This document shows positions 9,754 to 18,660 of a DNA stretch of 64,000 nucleotides, one piece after another. The stretch is from Tunturiibacter gelidiferens. Lineage in GTDB: Bacteria > Acidobacteriota > Terriglobia > Terriglobales > Acidobacteriaceae. The position numbers were made by a program, and so were the translations under genes. The stretch's first letter is position 1, and each line of letters starts with the position of its first letter. Where the stretch lies: contig NZ_JACCCV010000002.1 in the NCBI RefSeq assembly GCF_013410115.1, forward strand, positions 1,674,001-1,738,000, read 5' to 3'. Under the pieces are notes generated by a model, which worked only from the letters and a program-made list of their open reading frames with translations, was not told the origin of the DNA and did no database searches.

Positions 9754-12700
9754 TTACTGCACTGTAAGTGTCAGGTTGGTCGAGGTCTTTGTACCGGTGG
9801 TCGCATCCTTTGCAGTTACTACAATTGTGTAGCTCTTGGCAAGCTGGCTAGATGAACCATTGCTGCTGCAACCGCTCAAGCTAATCGCCGCGAATGACAG
9901 AGCCGCGAAGGCCAGCATCGCCGATTGGCGCGGTATCTGCCGAAGCCGCTTGCGCATCCCTACCAACGGCAGCAATAACAATCCAAACGCCACCGGCGCG
10001 AAGGGCCGTGTGGAGGGGGACTTCTCATCACGAGCCGTTTGGCTATTGCTGGTCTGAACAGCCAATGTAACCGAGGTCGCCCCACTCCCTGCCGGAAGTG
10101 TGGCCGGCGAGAAGGTCGCAGTTGCTCCAGTGGGCAGACCGGTTACGCTGAAGGCTACTGGATCTGGGAAGGTGGTTCCAGAACCCGGGGTTAGCATGAG
10201 GGTGTAGCTTGCTGCTCCCCCCGGAGTGGTTGTGGCACTGCCAGAACCAGGACTGGAACCGGGCGCAAGTGTGAAGGTCTGTGCGGCTATTGTAAAGCTC
10301 GTGGTCGCTGTGGCTGGAGCATAGCCGCCGCTGGCGGCTTGGCTGGCATTGAGTACCACGGTGCCTGCTCCTGTCAGCGTGACTGTCAAACCAGAGATGG
10401 TTGCGGGGCCGCTGGCTACCGCATAGGCGACTGCTCCACTCGAAGCCGAGGTTGCACTGACAGTGAATGGTGCATTGCCATAGGTTTGCGATGCGATCGC
10501 GGCGAAGCTCAGCGTTGGCACAATTGGCATCACGGTGAAACTGGTGGTCGCCGTCGCCGCACCATAGTTGCCGCTGGCAACCTGGCTGGCGTTCAGTATC
10601 ACGGTGCCTACTCCTGTCAGCGTGACTATCGAACCGGAGATGGTTGCGGGGCCGCTGGCTACTGTATAGGTAACTGCTCCACTCGAAGCCGAGGTTGCGT
10701 TGACGGTGAATGGAGCATTGCCATAGGTCTGCGATGCGATCGCGGCGAAGCCCAGCGTTGGCGGGTCAAGTGCAGTTCCGCTCAACGCGATACTCTGCGT
10801 AGTGTAGCCGGGTGCCAATGCGTTAAGGTTGGTATCCGTCAGGACCAGCGCTCCATCGATGTTGCCCCCGATTGCCGGTGCAAAGCTGACGAGCAGCTGA
10901 CAGGAGGCACCCGCTGCCAGCGTTCCTGCCGCCGAGGAACTGGCCCCAACAAGCGGGCATGCTGTTGCCCCCGTACTGTTCAGAGTGAAGTTCGTCGAGA
11001 TACTCGGATTGTTCCCTGAAGCTGGAACCGGGAAGCTCAGCGGAGTATTGCCGATGTTCTCAACCGTCACCGTCTGGGCATCGCTCGTCGAGCCCGCAGT
11101 CGTCGCAAAGCTCAGACTCGATGGATCGGCGAAATCTAGTTTTACGACACTATTAGCTTGAGGGCTCGAGGCAAAGACATTACCGCTCCCATCGACCGCA
11201 ATACCTGCGACGCCATTCACAGTGGCAATCGTGCTTTGGGTGTAAACGCCTCCCGACAACGTGTACTTATAAATAGCGAAGGGTTCCCCTGTATAGACGT
11301 TGCCGCTGCCGTCAACAGCGACCCCAAGGCCGGAAGTGCTCGAAATCGTGCTCTGGGTGTAGCTGCCGTCGGACGGGGTCTCCTTGTATAACGGCGAATC
11401 TCCGTTCCGGCTAGCGTAGATATTGCCATTACCATCTACCGCAAGCCCAAAAGCATAAACGGCTCTAGCAATAGTGCTTTGGCTATAGCCGCCGGCGGTT
11501 AATGTTTCTTTCAACACCCCGTAAGCAAGACTTCCGATATAGACGTTGCCTCTCTCGTCAACAGCCACCGACTCCACATTGCCCAGGCCGGTGAAAGCAG
11601 CGCTTTGCGTATAGCCCCCTCGACCTAACGGCGTTTCCTTCAACACCTCCGTGGCATCTTGATCTGCAATATATACATTGCCGGCCCCATCCACCGCCAC
11701 GCCAACCGGGTAAGCCAGACCGGTGGCTACCGTACTTTGCGTATAGCCGCTCCCTGTCCAGGTCTCCTTCACGACCGCGTTCTGGGGACTATAGGCACTG
11801 ACGGCCTCCGCAATGTAAAGACTGCCAGCGGCGTCCTCTGCGATGGCGTAGGGGCTAACCACGTTGCTAAAGGGCAAAGTGTTCTGCGTACCTGGCAAGA
11901 AGTTCGCCTGCGGACCCGAGCCTGTGCCATGAACGTAACCAGTGGCAATCACATCCCCCGAACTGGACTGTAGCACCGCCGCGCCGTACCGGGTCCCGAT
12001 CGACTTCGGCGTAAAAGTAACATTCACTAGGCAGCTTTCGCCGTCGGTGTACGTGAAGCTTGTCCCAAATGTAGTGCAGGTTCCTGTGGCTGTATCTGTG
12101 AAGTCCAGGCCCGCCGCGCCCTGGGTCACCACTGCTGGCTTGCCAATAGTGCCAGTGGTATCGAAGGTAAAGATCAATGAGACCGCTGAGTTTGAACTGC
12201 CAACGTTGATCATGCCGAAGTCTCCGGCTGACGGCGTCACTTTTAGTAAGCTGTTGTAAGTCGAGATAAAGACATTACCGCTCCCGTCCACCGCAACATA
12301 AATCGGAACCACAAAAATATAAGCACTGCTCCCGACCAAGCTTTGGGTGTAGCTGGCACCTGAAGGCGTCTCCATCAATACTTGACTGGCCTCCCCATCT
12401 CCAGGAGTCCCGTAGACAGCAATATAGACGTTGCCGTTTCCGTCCACCGCGACACTGCTGGGATAGTTCAGACCGCTGGCGATCGTGCTTTGGGTGTAGC
12501 TGCCATTCGAGAGCGTCTCTTTGAAGACCTGGTTGTTACCTCGATCGGCAATATAGACATTGCCACTTCCGTCCACCGCCACGGCATCGGGAAGAGAGAG
12601 ATTGCTGCCTATCGTGCTTTCGACGTAGCTGCTTCCTGAAGGCGACTCCATCAGTACCCGACTGCCCTGCGGATCGGCGACAAAGACATTCCCGCTCACA

Positions 12701-13218
12701 TCCACGGCGACGCTCCAGGTTATACCCACATTGCTGCTGATCGTACTCTGCGAATAGCTGTTACCAGACAACGTTTCTTTCAATAACCTACCGTTGTTCG
12801 AATCGGCAATATAGACGTTCCCGTTGGAATCTACCGCAACTCCCAAGGGCGAATTCAGACCAGTGCCTATCGTGGTTTGCGTGTAGCTACCACCCAGCAG
12901 TGTCTCCTTCAACACCCGATTGTTACCTGAATCTGCAATATATAGAGTGCCGCTCGCATCCACTGCGGCTTGCCGTGGATTGGTTAGACCGGTGAATGGC
13001 ATAGTGATCTGGGACCCACTGAAATGGGCGGTCTGTGCATATGAGACTGAGCACACCACCCCCACTAGGACCGCCAGAGCGATGCAACGTGCGGCCTCCA
13101 CACCCACCTTACGAAGATGTCCAAACACAAAGTAAAAACGTACGAACGCGGCGAAATTGATCACGGAGACTCCCAGAAAAAGCAATTTATACAAAGGACG
13201 TGAATAGGGGGACCGCAC
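9754..13218 (-). CDS. Giant NHL-repeat protein with Ig-like repeats
   Basis: An 1154-residue exported protein. After a hydrophobic N-terminus (signal-like segment ending in VSYAQ) come NHL beta-propeller blades with the recurring pattern VAVDGSGNVYIAD...VLKETPSG, in two blocks (about 70-330 and 440-700). Each block is followed by a choice-of-anchor-D-like domain. Two 81-residue repeats starting TLSFAAIASQTYGN and one Ig-like domain follow. The C-terminus has a hydrophobic stretch, then a Cys in SGCSSNGSSS and a short beta tail. The start is uncertain: the frame opens at a GTG. Such proteins are common in Acidobacteria; a surface or adhesive role is inferred. Confidence 0.85.
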   Translation of the reverse strand: MRSPYSRPLYKLLFLGVSVINFAAFVRFYFVFGHLRKVGVEAARCIALAVLVGVVCSVSYAQTAHFSGSQITMPFTGLTNPRQAAVDASGTLYIADSGNNRVLKETLLGGSYTQTTIGTGLNSPLGVAVDSNGNVYIADSNNGRLLKETLSGNSYSQSTISSNVGITWSVAVDVSGNVFVADPQGSRVLMESPSGSSYVESTIGSNLSLPDAVAVDGSGNVYIADRGNNQVFKETLSNGSYTQSTIASGLNYPSSVAVDGNGNVYIAVYGTPGDGEASQVLMETPSGASYTQSLVGSSAYIFVVPIYVAVDGSGNVFISTYNSLLKVTPSAGDFGMINVGSSNSAVSLIFTFDTTGTIGKPAVVTQGAAGLDFTDTATGTCTTFGTSFTYTDGESCLVNVTFTPKSIGTRYGAAVLQSSSGDVIATGYVHGTGSGPQANFLPGTQNTLPFSNVVSPYAIAEDAAGSLYIAEAVSAYSPQNAVVKETWTGSGYTQSTVATGLAYPVGVAVDGAGNVYIADQDATEVLKETPLGRGGYTQSAAFTGLGNVESVAVDERGNVYIGSLAYGVLKETLTAGGYSQSTIARAVYAFGLAVDGNGNIYASRNGDSPLYKETPSDGSYTQSTISSTSGLGVAVDGSGNVYTGEPFAIYKYTLSGGVYTQSTIATVNGVAGIAVDGSGNVFASSPQANSVVKLDFADPSSLSFATTAGSTSDAQTVTVENIGNTPLSFPVPASGNNPSISTNFTLNSTGATACPLVGASSSAAGTLAAGASCQLLVSFAPAIGGNIDGALVLTDTNLNALAPGYTTQSIALSGTALDPPTLGFAAIASQTYGNAPFTVNATSASSGAVTYTVASGPATISGSIVTLTGVGTVILNASQVASGNYGAATATTSFTVMPIVPTLSFAAIASQTYGNAPFTVSATSASSGAVAYAVASGPATISGLTVTLTGAGTVVLNASQAASGGYAPATATTSFTIAAQTFTLAPGSSPGSGSATTTPGGAASYTLMLTPGSGTTFPDPVAFSVTGLPTGATATFSPATLPAGSGATSVTLAVQTSNSQTARDEKSPSTRPFAPVAFGLLLLPLVGMRKRLRQIPRQSAMLAFAALSFAAISLSGCSSNGSSSQLAKSYTIVVTAKDATTGTKTSTNLTLTVQ
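10277..10762 (-). repeat. Two near-identical 243-bp tandem units inside the NHL gene
   Basis: Two copies (about 10277-10519 and 10520-10762) share nearly all bases over 243 bp, encoding the paired 81-residue Ig-like repeats. The high DNA identity points to a recent duplication or ongoing homogenisation within the gene. Confidence 0.8.
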
Positions 13219-13733
13219 TGGTCTAGTTACATGTGGCGAAACGCTGCTTCAGAATCAAGGAGACATCAAACTCTCCAGAGAACCCACAGTCTCAAGCAGA
13301 GCCGGAGCCGCCAACAGAATGCGACGCAAGTATTGTGGATACGGGAACCGAGCCAGAAGAAAGACGTCCACACAGGAGAGACTACGGAGAGATGGGAACA
13401 TCGGAAGACGAAACCTCACGATATATAAGCGCTGCCTCTGCAGCCGGAATCGGATCTCCACGTGCATTTCCTTGCATGCACAGGAAGATTCTGCCACAGA
13501 GCCAGCACCAAGAATGCTTTTTCCCAATTGGTGAACCGTTACTACCGTACCACGAGCTTCCGGCTTATCGCTCCAAAATGACGGCCTCGAGTCTTGAGGC
13601 AATGTAAAGCCTGCCCTCAGGATCACCTACTTCCAAGAATCTATTCACAAGAGGGTCGGAAAAAACTTCGCTTTCTATTTCGCCGTTCCTCGATGTTGTA
13701 TGTCTTGTCAGACAGTCAAACGATGCGCCGCAC
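13219..13733. other. Gene-free stretch upstream of the NHL gene
   Basis: About 515 bases. Several overlapping short open frames exist on both strands but none shows a domain, good start or composition I trust. One minus-strand frame (13565-13753) contains GDPEGRLYIASRLEAVI, which might be a decayed gene end; I leave it unannotated. Confidence 0.35.
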
Positions 13734-14141
13734 TCAGAACGGCGCGCTCTCACGTACCTTCAATTCCCTAATGAGTTGGAGCGCATCATCAGCGAAAAGG
13801 AGAGCTTGTGGACCCGACAGGGGCATGTCGCCTTTGATAATTTCGAGTTCAACAACGACCTTGGCAAGCGCTTTTCCTAAGAGGTCCACCTGTACGCGCA
13901 GGATCTCAGAATCGCCGTCGTCTTTCCGCGTGGAGCGGGCGGCAGACGTGATAAGGGTGTAAAAGGTAGCAAGGAACCTTTTCGCTACTTTCTCTTTCAG
14001 TCCAACTCGTCGCCCATTCCTTTTGTCTTTGTAGGGACAACCGTTCGGAGTTAGGACGTCTCGGTCCTCGTCAATGAATGAAACAAGCGCCTTCGCGGCT
14101 TGCAGTCTGGCACGTTCCAACAGAATTTGTTCGTCTTGCAT
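13734..14141 (-). CDS. Hypothetical protein
   Basis: A 135-residue soluble, charged, mostly helical protein of no family I recognise. The start at 14141 is well supported: AAGGAA lies five bases before the ATG. The frame is open further upstream, but that part is antisense to a TIGR03435 remnant and should not be counted. The gene lies convergent with nothing and is one of the small orphan genes of the mosaic interval. Confidence 0.5.
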   Translation of the reverse strand: MQDEQILLERARLQAAKALVSFIDEDRDVLTPNGCPYKDKRNGRRVGLKEKVAKRFLATFYTLITSAARSTRKDDGDSEILRVQVDLLGKALAKVVVELEIIKGDMPLSGPQALLFADDALQLIRELKVRESAPF

Positions 14142-14183
14142 CAAATTTCCTTGTCTGATTGATCTATCGGCTGGAGATGTTAG

Positions 14184-14615
14184 GGCATTCAGGACTACTT
14201 CCATCTCTCCGCGACCCGCGAAGGCCGCCTGGTGGACGTCTATCTGATAACCGCGCCCAACGGCAAGCCCCCGGCACATCCCGATCCAAACGCCCCCGAG
14301 AGCGTAGGGGGTGTTGCGTGGGGATCGGCGGGCAACATCGATGAGAACCGCGGCATGCTCTGGCCGGCCGGAATCAACGCTGTGCGTAGCATCGACCTCA
14401 TCAACGGCACGGTCGACGACTTCTGCCACATGCTTGAACAGGGCCTTGATCAACCGCTAATCAACGAAACCCATCTTGACGGTAAGTTCGATTTTCAGGT
14501 CAGAGCTGACGAAGGCCAGCAAAACAACTTCACCGAACGCCTCCGCACTCAGCTAAACCTCGTCGTCACGCCCGCCCAGCGCCGCGTCGAGATGCTCGTC
14601 TTCACTCCTCAGTAG
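14184..14615 (+). pseudogene. C-terminal remnant of a TIGR03435-family protein
   Basis: The last 140 or so residues of a family largely restricted to Acidobacteria. Recognisable pieces are VDVYLITAPNGKPP, TVDDFCHMLEQGLDQP, NETHLDGKFDFQV and LVVTPAQRRVEMLVFTP. An in-frame stop near 14177 cuts the upstream part and there is no start codon with a ribosome binding site; full-length members are about 250-300 residues and have a signal peptide. It is therefore a 5'-truncated relic. Confidence 0.75.
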
Positions 14616-14812
14616 AAAGTTACTCACGCGGCAATCCCGCGCGAGCAACTAATGACCTTCAACTGACAACTGCCTTCACGCGTAACTCGAAACGCTATTC
14701 CTCGCCCCCACGCTCTTTGCTGATCCCGCTTCGCGTACCCGGTCTGCCTCAGCCCCGGCCGGGTTAGTCGGCCATCTTCCATATTCTGCTGTCGATTCTT
14801 CATGAAGCTCCC

Positions 14813-14880
14813 GAAATAACGGGGTTATGAGCAACTACGTCCAGTATTCTGAAGTTGCCGAAAACCCGATTTTGGAGGAG
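14813..14880 (+). repeat. Dispersed hairpin repeat, copy f
   Basis: CGAAATAACGGGGTTATGAG as left arm, GCAACTACG in the loop, then GAAGTTGCCGAAAACCCG and ATTTTGGAGG. It ends exactly where the stop codon of the minus-strand gene 14881-15309 begins. The remaining bases from 14616 show nothing. Confidence 0.75.
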
Positions 14881-15309
14881 CTAGCCGAGCCGTACCGCCC
14901 TATTCTTCCTGGCTTCTTTTTTCGCACTCGTTAGCCCAAAGGGTCCTTGGGGATCGATTGACTGACACAGTCTCAGATACACGAACATCAGGATGACACA
15001 TTCGACCAGCGCACAAAAGATCAAGATCAGGGACGAGTCGAGTGGGAACGCGTCTCGCTTGAGGTACATGAAGAGGCAGTAGAAGCCGAAAAGCGCCAAA
15101 GCAAGGAATGCAGCTCTCGCTCTGCGAAGAGTGGGCCGAAGCTCTATAAGGAATTCCCCGACGAGCACTAGGTTCCAAAGTACTTCCTGATAATGACCTT
15201 TGGAGTTTCCGAGTGAAGCCTTATCGCAGTAGAGCGCGAATATTGCGGCAAACAATCCGAGAATCCAGCGCTGAAGATGCGTCCCGCTCGACATACCTAT
15301 CAACCTCAA
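14881..15309 (-). CDS. Hypothetical membrane protein, four segments
   Basis: A 142-residue protein with hydrophobic segments at about 15-30, 45-58, 67-83 and 92-112, and a basic C-terminal tail. Start could be 15309 or the Met six residues in. I recognise no family. Repeat copies f and g bracket it, f directly abutting its stop. Confidence 0.55.
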   Translation of the reverse strand: MRLIGMSSGTHLQRWILGLFAAIFALYCDKASLGNSKGHYQEVLWNLVLVGEFLIELRPTLRRARAAFLALALFGFYCLFMYLKRDAFPLDSSLILIFCALVECVILMFVYLRLCQSIDPQGPFGLTSAKKEARKNRAVRLG

Positions 15310-15348
15310 ATCGCGTCGTCTGTGTAACGCATCGACCGGTTGAGCTGG

Positions 15349-15405
15349 CAGGGGTTTTCGGAAACTACGATTTTTGAGCTTGCCGCAACCGGACTTTTCT
15401 GGCAG
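15349..15405 (+). repeat. Dispersed hairpin repeat, copy g
   Basis: CAGGGGTTTTCGGAAACTAC, GATTTTTGAGC, then TTGCCGCAACCGGACTTT. Left arm and loop are almost identical to copy c. Confidence 0.75.
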
Positions 15406-15570
15406 TTCGGTTTCACCTTTCCGGATAGCCAGTTATACGGCCACTTGCCGGCGGCGACCGTGGCTGCGCTCTTGGATGAGAACTATGAGCGAGCTGCTCC
15501 AAAGGCAAGAAAGCCAATCGACGACCACATTGCTCACTAGGAGGTTCTCTGCGACCGCTACAATGCAAAC

Positions 15571-16083
15571 ATGGGACTTTCGCGCTCTTCCAGACTTTCC
15601 TGTGCCATGGATTGGCTCCCTGCTGCGCTGAGCGTTGCGGTGATCGTCGCTGAGTCAACGGCGACCATGTCGGCGGAAAACACCAGTCGGTGGCTCTATC
15701 CGTTATGGGCGCGCCTGTTTGGCCCGATCAGTACGGCGCACTGGGCAGAAGTTCACCACCTCATCCGTAAGACCGGCCACTTCGTCGGCTATGGAGGTGT
15801 CAGCGTAGCCTTTCTCTATGGCTGGCTTCGGACGTTACACCGCAGGCGCGGCAGCTATCGTCCCATTTGGCTGCGTGCCGCCTTCCTGGCAGTATCATGC
15901 ACCCTTTTGATAGCCATCTTAGATGAGTACCACCAGAGCTTTTTGCCGAGCCGGACGAGCTCCCCAATCGATGTCTGCATTGACCTCTGCGGGGCCATTG
16001 CGGCGCAGCTCCTTCTTCTCACGTGGTCGCGTAGTTGGAGACGACAGGACTCGTTATCGGATCGTATCAGTACAGCAACGTAG
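15571..16083 (+). CDS. VanZ-like family membrane protein
   Basis: A 170-residue membrane protein with the VanZ-like signature: KTGHFVGYGG in the second segment and LDEYHQSFLPSRTSSPID in the loop before the last segment, then DLCGAIAAQ. VanZ gives low-level teicoplanin resistance in Gram-positives; in other phyla the role is unknown and probably concerns the envelope. Start 15571 is the first ATG; ATG at 15607 is a possible alternative. Confidence 0.85.
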   Translation: MGLSRSSRLSCAMDWLPAALSVAVIVAESTATMSAENTSRWLYPLWARLFGPISTAHWAEVHHLIRKTGHFVGYGGVSVAFLYGWLRTLHRRRGSYRPIWLRAAFLAVSCTLLIAILDEYHQSFLPSRTSSPIDVCIDLCGAIAAQLLLLTWSRSWRRQDSLSDRISTAT

Positions 16084-16216
16084 CGACGAACAGTGCATGA
16101 CTACCGAGAAACGCGCACCTCGTCAATTGAGAAATTCTGGATTTGTCGGCAACTCGCAATTTGACACATAGGCGAAAAGTCAGCATCTCGGACAAGTGGC
16201 GTCCCGTAGTTCCTTG

Positions 16217-16291
16217 GAAACGGGGTTTGCGGCAAGTTCACCCGGACCGAAGACGCACTATCGCGAACTTGGTCAAAACCTGACTTTGGGG
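16217..16291. repeat. Dispersed hairpin repeat, inverted pair h
   Basis: AAACGGGGTTTGCGGCAAGTTC (about 16218-16239) is the repeat in reverse orientation; GAACTTGGTCAAAACC then TGACTTTGG (16265-16289) is a second copy in forward orientation. Together they make a larger palindrome. It lies in the 290-base stretch after the VanZ gene. Confidence 0.7.
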
Positions 16292-16377
16292 GAGATCTAA
16301 GCAGAGGTGCGAGATTGGAGATGAACTCTGCCATAATCGAAGTCAAACCATCCGCTTAAGCTTAGCTTCTTGAGGGC

Positions 16378-16770
16378 TTGACCTTTGCGAATCATTGCTA
16401 CTGTAGCTCTACTCCTCATATTTTGGTAGTCGTATTGGTCGATGCGGTTGTTGCCATGGGACTCACGTTTACTGGACACTACACGCTCGGCTTGGCGGGT
16501 TTCGTGGCTTGCTCATGTCTCCTAGATCTGCCCGGTACTGTCGTCGGTATTTGGCGTCCACGACTCGGAGCGACAGTGATAGCTTGTGGGATTTGCGGAA
16601 CACTTCTTTGCATTCTTGCGTTCTTCATGAACAATCACGAGCTGCCCACAGCTCGTGTTGCTTGGCGGTGTGTGGTTCATATTGCCTATCTCATACAAAC
16701 TTGGCTAAGCGCTTGCCGATATTTGTCGGCGTTGTCGGCAGCGAGGCTTTGGTATATCGTCGCAGCTTGA
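16378..16770 (+). CDS. Putative membrane protein, doubtful
   Basis: A 130-residue frame with three hydrophobic segments (about 15-30, 36-52 and 63-83). The frame opens at a TTG and no ribosome binding site is visible; ATG at 16456 is an alternative. The last 28 codons run antisense into the end of the TPR gene, which suggests that the real C-terminus was lost. No family recognised. It may be a truncated gene. Confidence 0.3.
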   Translation: MTFANHCYCSSTPHILVVVLVDAVVAMGLTFTGHYTLGLAGFVACSCLLDLPGTVVGIWRPRLGATVIACGICGTLLCILAFFMNNHELPTARVAWRCVVHIAYLIQTWLSACRYLSALSAARLWYIVAA

Positions 16771-17702
16771 GTACAAAGGGGGATCGACTCAGGATTGCGG
16801 CCCTCCATTTTGTAAACCATGCCCAAGCTACTCAAAGTCTGCGCCAATACGGGCATGTAGACCTCTGGATTATCTTTCACCAACTCGCGTCGAATGCCGA
16901 GCGCCTCAGTAAAGCATTCATCAGCTTTTTCCAGCTTACCCATTTCTAAATATAGATTGCCCAGGTTATTGAGAGTCATTGCCAAGTTCGGTCGATAAGC
17001 CACAGGATTTGCTTTCGCAAGATCGCGCCGGATCTGGAGGGCCTCCGTATATACACGGACCGCTTCCTCCCGCCGCGAAGTTCGTCGGTACAGGATACCC
17101 AGGTTATTAAGAGTGGCGCCGAGGTCCGGTTGGTAAGCTTGCGGATTAGATTGTGCGAGATTGGCGCGGATCCGGAGCGCTTCGGTTAGTGTTTCATCCG
17201 CCTCTTTTAGTCGCTGAGTTTGCAAATCTAACGTACCCAGGGCGTTTAGAGTGAAAGCCAAACCGGGTTGGTATGCCTCAGGGCTCGATTTAGCAAGGTC
17301 TTGAAAGATTTGAAGGGCTTCATTAGATGCTTCATACGCTTCCTCAAAGTGTCCCATTTGGGAATACAAAGTTCCAATATCAGAGAGAGTCTTTGCTACA
17401 TCAGGTCGGTAAGCCTGAGAGTTGATTTTCGCTAAGTCACGGCGGATCTGAAGTGCTTCCTTGTAAGCTTTCTCGGCATCTTTTAGCCGCTGAAAATCGC
17501 TGCATAAGTCGCCTTCGTTATTAAGAGTGTTTGCCAAATCAGGTCGGTAAGTCTCGGCGTCCGATATAACGAGATTGCGATAGATTTCAACGGCCTCTGT
17601 ATCCATCCCGACGGCCTCCTTCAGACGCTGGGTCCGGCCATACAGGATTGCAAGGCTAGTGTCGATGGGTCCGTCCACTTCGTAGCGATGGATTGGCGCC
17701 AC
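16686..17702 (-). CDS. TPR (kinesin-light-chain-like) repeat protein, 5'-truncated
   Basis: About 315 residues of regular 50-residue tetratricopeptide units with the pattern TLNNLGNLY...EALQIRRDLAK.NP.AYRP. Six to seven units are present. Such proteins bind partners; they often carry N-terminal enzymatic or NTPase domains in bacterial conflict systems, but nothing of that kind remains here. The first roughly 18 codons (17650-17702) are antisense to the methyltransferase fragment, so the true 5' end has been lost at that junction and expression is doubtful. Confidence 0.65.
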   Translation of the reverse strand: MAPIHRYEVDGPIDTSLAILYGRTQRLKEAVGMDTEAVEIYRNLVISDAETYRPDLANTLNNEGDLCSDFQRLKDAEKAYKEALQIRRDLAKINSQAYRPDVAKTLSDIGTLYSQMGHFEEAYEASNEALQIFQDLAKSSPEAYQPGLAFTLNALGTLDLQTQRLKEADETLTEALRIRANLAQSNPQAYQPDLGATLNNLGILYRRTSRREEAVRVYTEALQIRRDLAKANPVAYRPNLAMTLNNLGNLYLEMGKLEKADECFTEALGIRRELVKDNPEVYMPVLAQTLSSLGMVYKMEGRNPESIPLCTQAATIYQSLAADNADKYRQALSQVCMR

Positions 17703-18236
17703 ATGACAGAGCTGTTGTCAGCCGGGAGACAAGTCTATGACTGTTTATTGAACCTGTGTGTTTGGAACAAGAACAACGGAGGTATGGGCAGTTTCTACCG
17801 ATCGCAGCACGAACTGATCTTCGTCTTCAAATCGGGCAAGGAGCCATACCGAAACAACATCCAGCTGGGAAAGTTTGGCCGTAACCGGACGAACTCCTGG
17901 AACTACCCCGGCGACAATACTCTCTCGCGGACCGGTGAAGAAGGCAACGTGCTCGCGATGCACCCCACCGTAAAGCCCATAGCGCTGGTCGCGGATGCAT
18001 TGCTCGACTGCTCAGCCAGAGGAGAGATCGTTCTCGATTCTTTCCTGGGGGCAGGTAGCACCCTGCTCGCCGCCGAGCGTGTAGGCCGAGTTTGCTACGG
18101 GATGGAGATCGAGGGCAGGTATGTTGATCTGAGCATTCGACGGTGGCAGCAGCTCACCGGAGAGCACGCGTACAAATCTGACACTGGAATCGCCTTTGAT
18201 GAGCAAGTATTCGAGGAGGTGTCTCGTGGCCGATGA
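17688..18236 (+). pseudogene. C-terminal remnant of a ParB-type DNA methyltransferase
   Basis: About 180 residues of the C-terminal half of an N4/N6 DNA methyltransferase: MDWRHMTELL, NGGMGSFYRSQHEL, MHPTVKP and the SAM-binding DSFLGAGSTLLAAER (FxGxG motif I). Homology in the same frame reaches back to about 17655 (GSVHF...). No start codon with a ribosome binding site is present, and the catalytic DPPY segment is missing. The N-terminal domain of the same family sits 13 kb upstream at 4201. It is followed by DUF5681 and terminase genes with tight overlaps, the usual order of this phage-like module. Confidence 0.82.
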
Positions 18237-18660
18237 AGAGTATGAGGTGGGGTACGGAAAACCGCCGAAGAGCATTCAGTTCGCAAAGGGAAGATCCGGA
18301 AACCCTAATGGGCGTCCGAAGGGATCAAGGAACTTAGCTACCCTTTTCAGGGAGATAGGTCAGGAGCAAGTGACTGTCACCGAAGGCGGGCGCAAACGAA
18401 CCATGAACAAAGCTCATGCGGTCATGGTTCAGCTGACAAACAAAGCAGTCTCCGGAGAACGGTGGGCGATACAAAGCTACCTACAAACAGACAGAATTTA
18501 CAGCCTGGCAGAGCCTACAGAAGAGATTTCGAGAGAGCTCACTCAAAGGAACAAAGAAGTCATGAACGGATTTATCAACCGAATGAAACTAATGAGCAAA
18601 GCAGTGGTAGATGAGTCGTCGCCCACCTTCCCAGCGAACGAAGAAGAGGAAACCAAGTGA
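18226..18660 (+). CDS. DUF5681 domain protein
   Basis: A 144-residue protein with the DUF5681 N-terminal signature FAKGRSGNPNGRPKGSRN followed by a helical region. It regularly precedes a large terminase subunit and may act in DNA packaging initiation, though this is not established. GTG at 18226 has GAGGAGG six bases upstream and overlaps the methyltransferase stop; an ATG at 18196 is less likely. Its stop overlaps the GTG start of the terminase. Confidence 0.78.
   Translation: MADEEYEVGYGKPPKSIQFAKGRSGNPNGRPKGSRNLATLFREIGQEQVTVTEGGRKRTMNKAHAVMVQLTNKAVSGERWAIQSYLQTDRIYSLAEPTEEISRELTQRNKEVMNGFINRMKLMSKAVVDESSPTFPANEEEETK

Noticed and set aside
11100-13000. CRISPR-like periodic repeats
   Set aside because: The period is the NHL blade of a protein-coding gene; repeats are degenerate and in frame.
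14142-14453. Upstream extension of the 13734-14141 gene
   Set aside because: That part is antisense to the TIGR03435 remnant, and a good ribosome binding site supports the later start.
5378-16291. Integron gene-cassette array
   Set aside because: The repeats lack the RYYYAAC/GTTRRRY ends of attC sites, genes point both ways, and no integron integrase is present.
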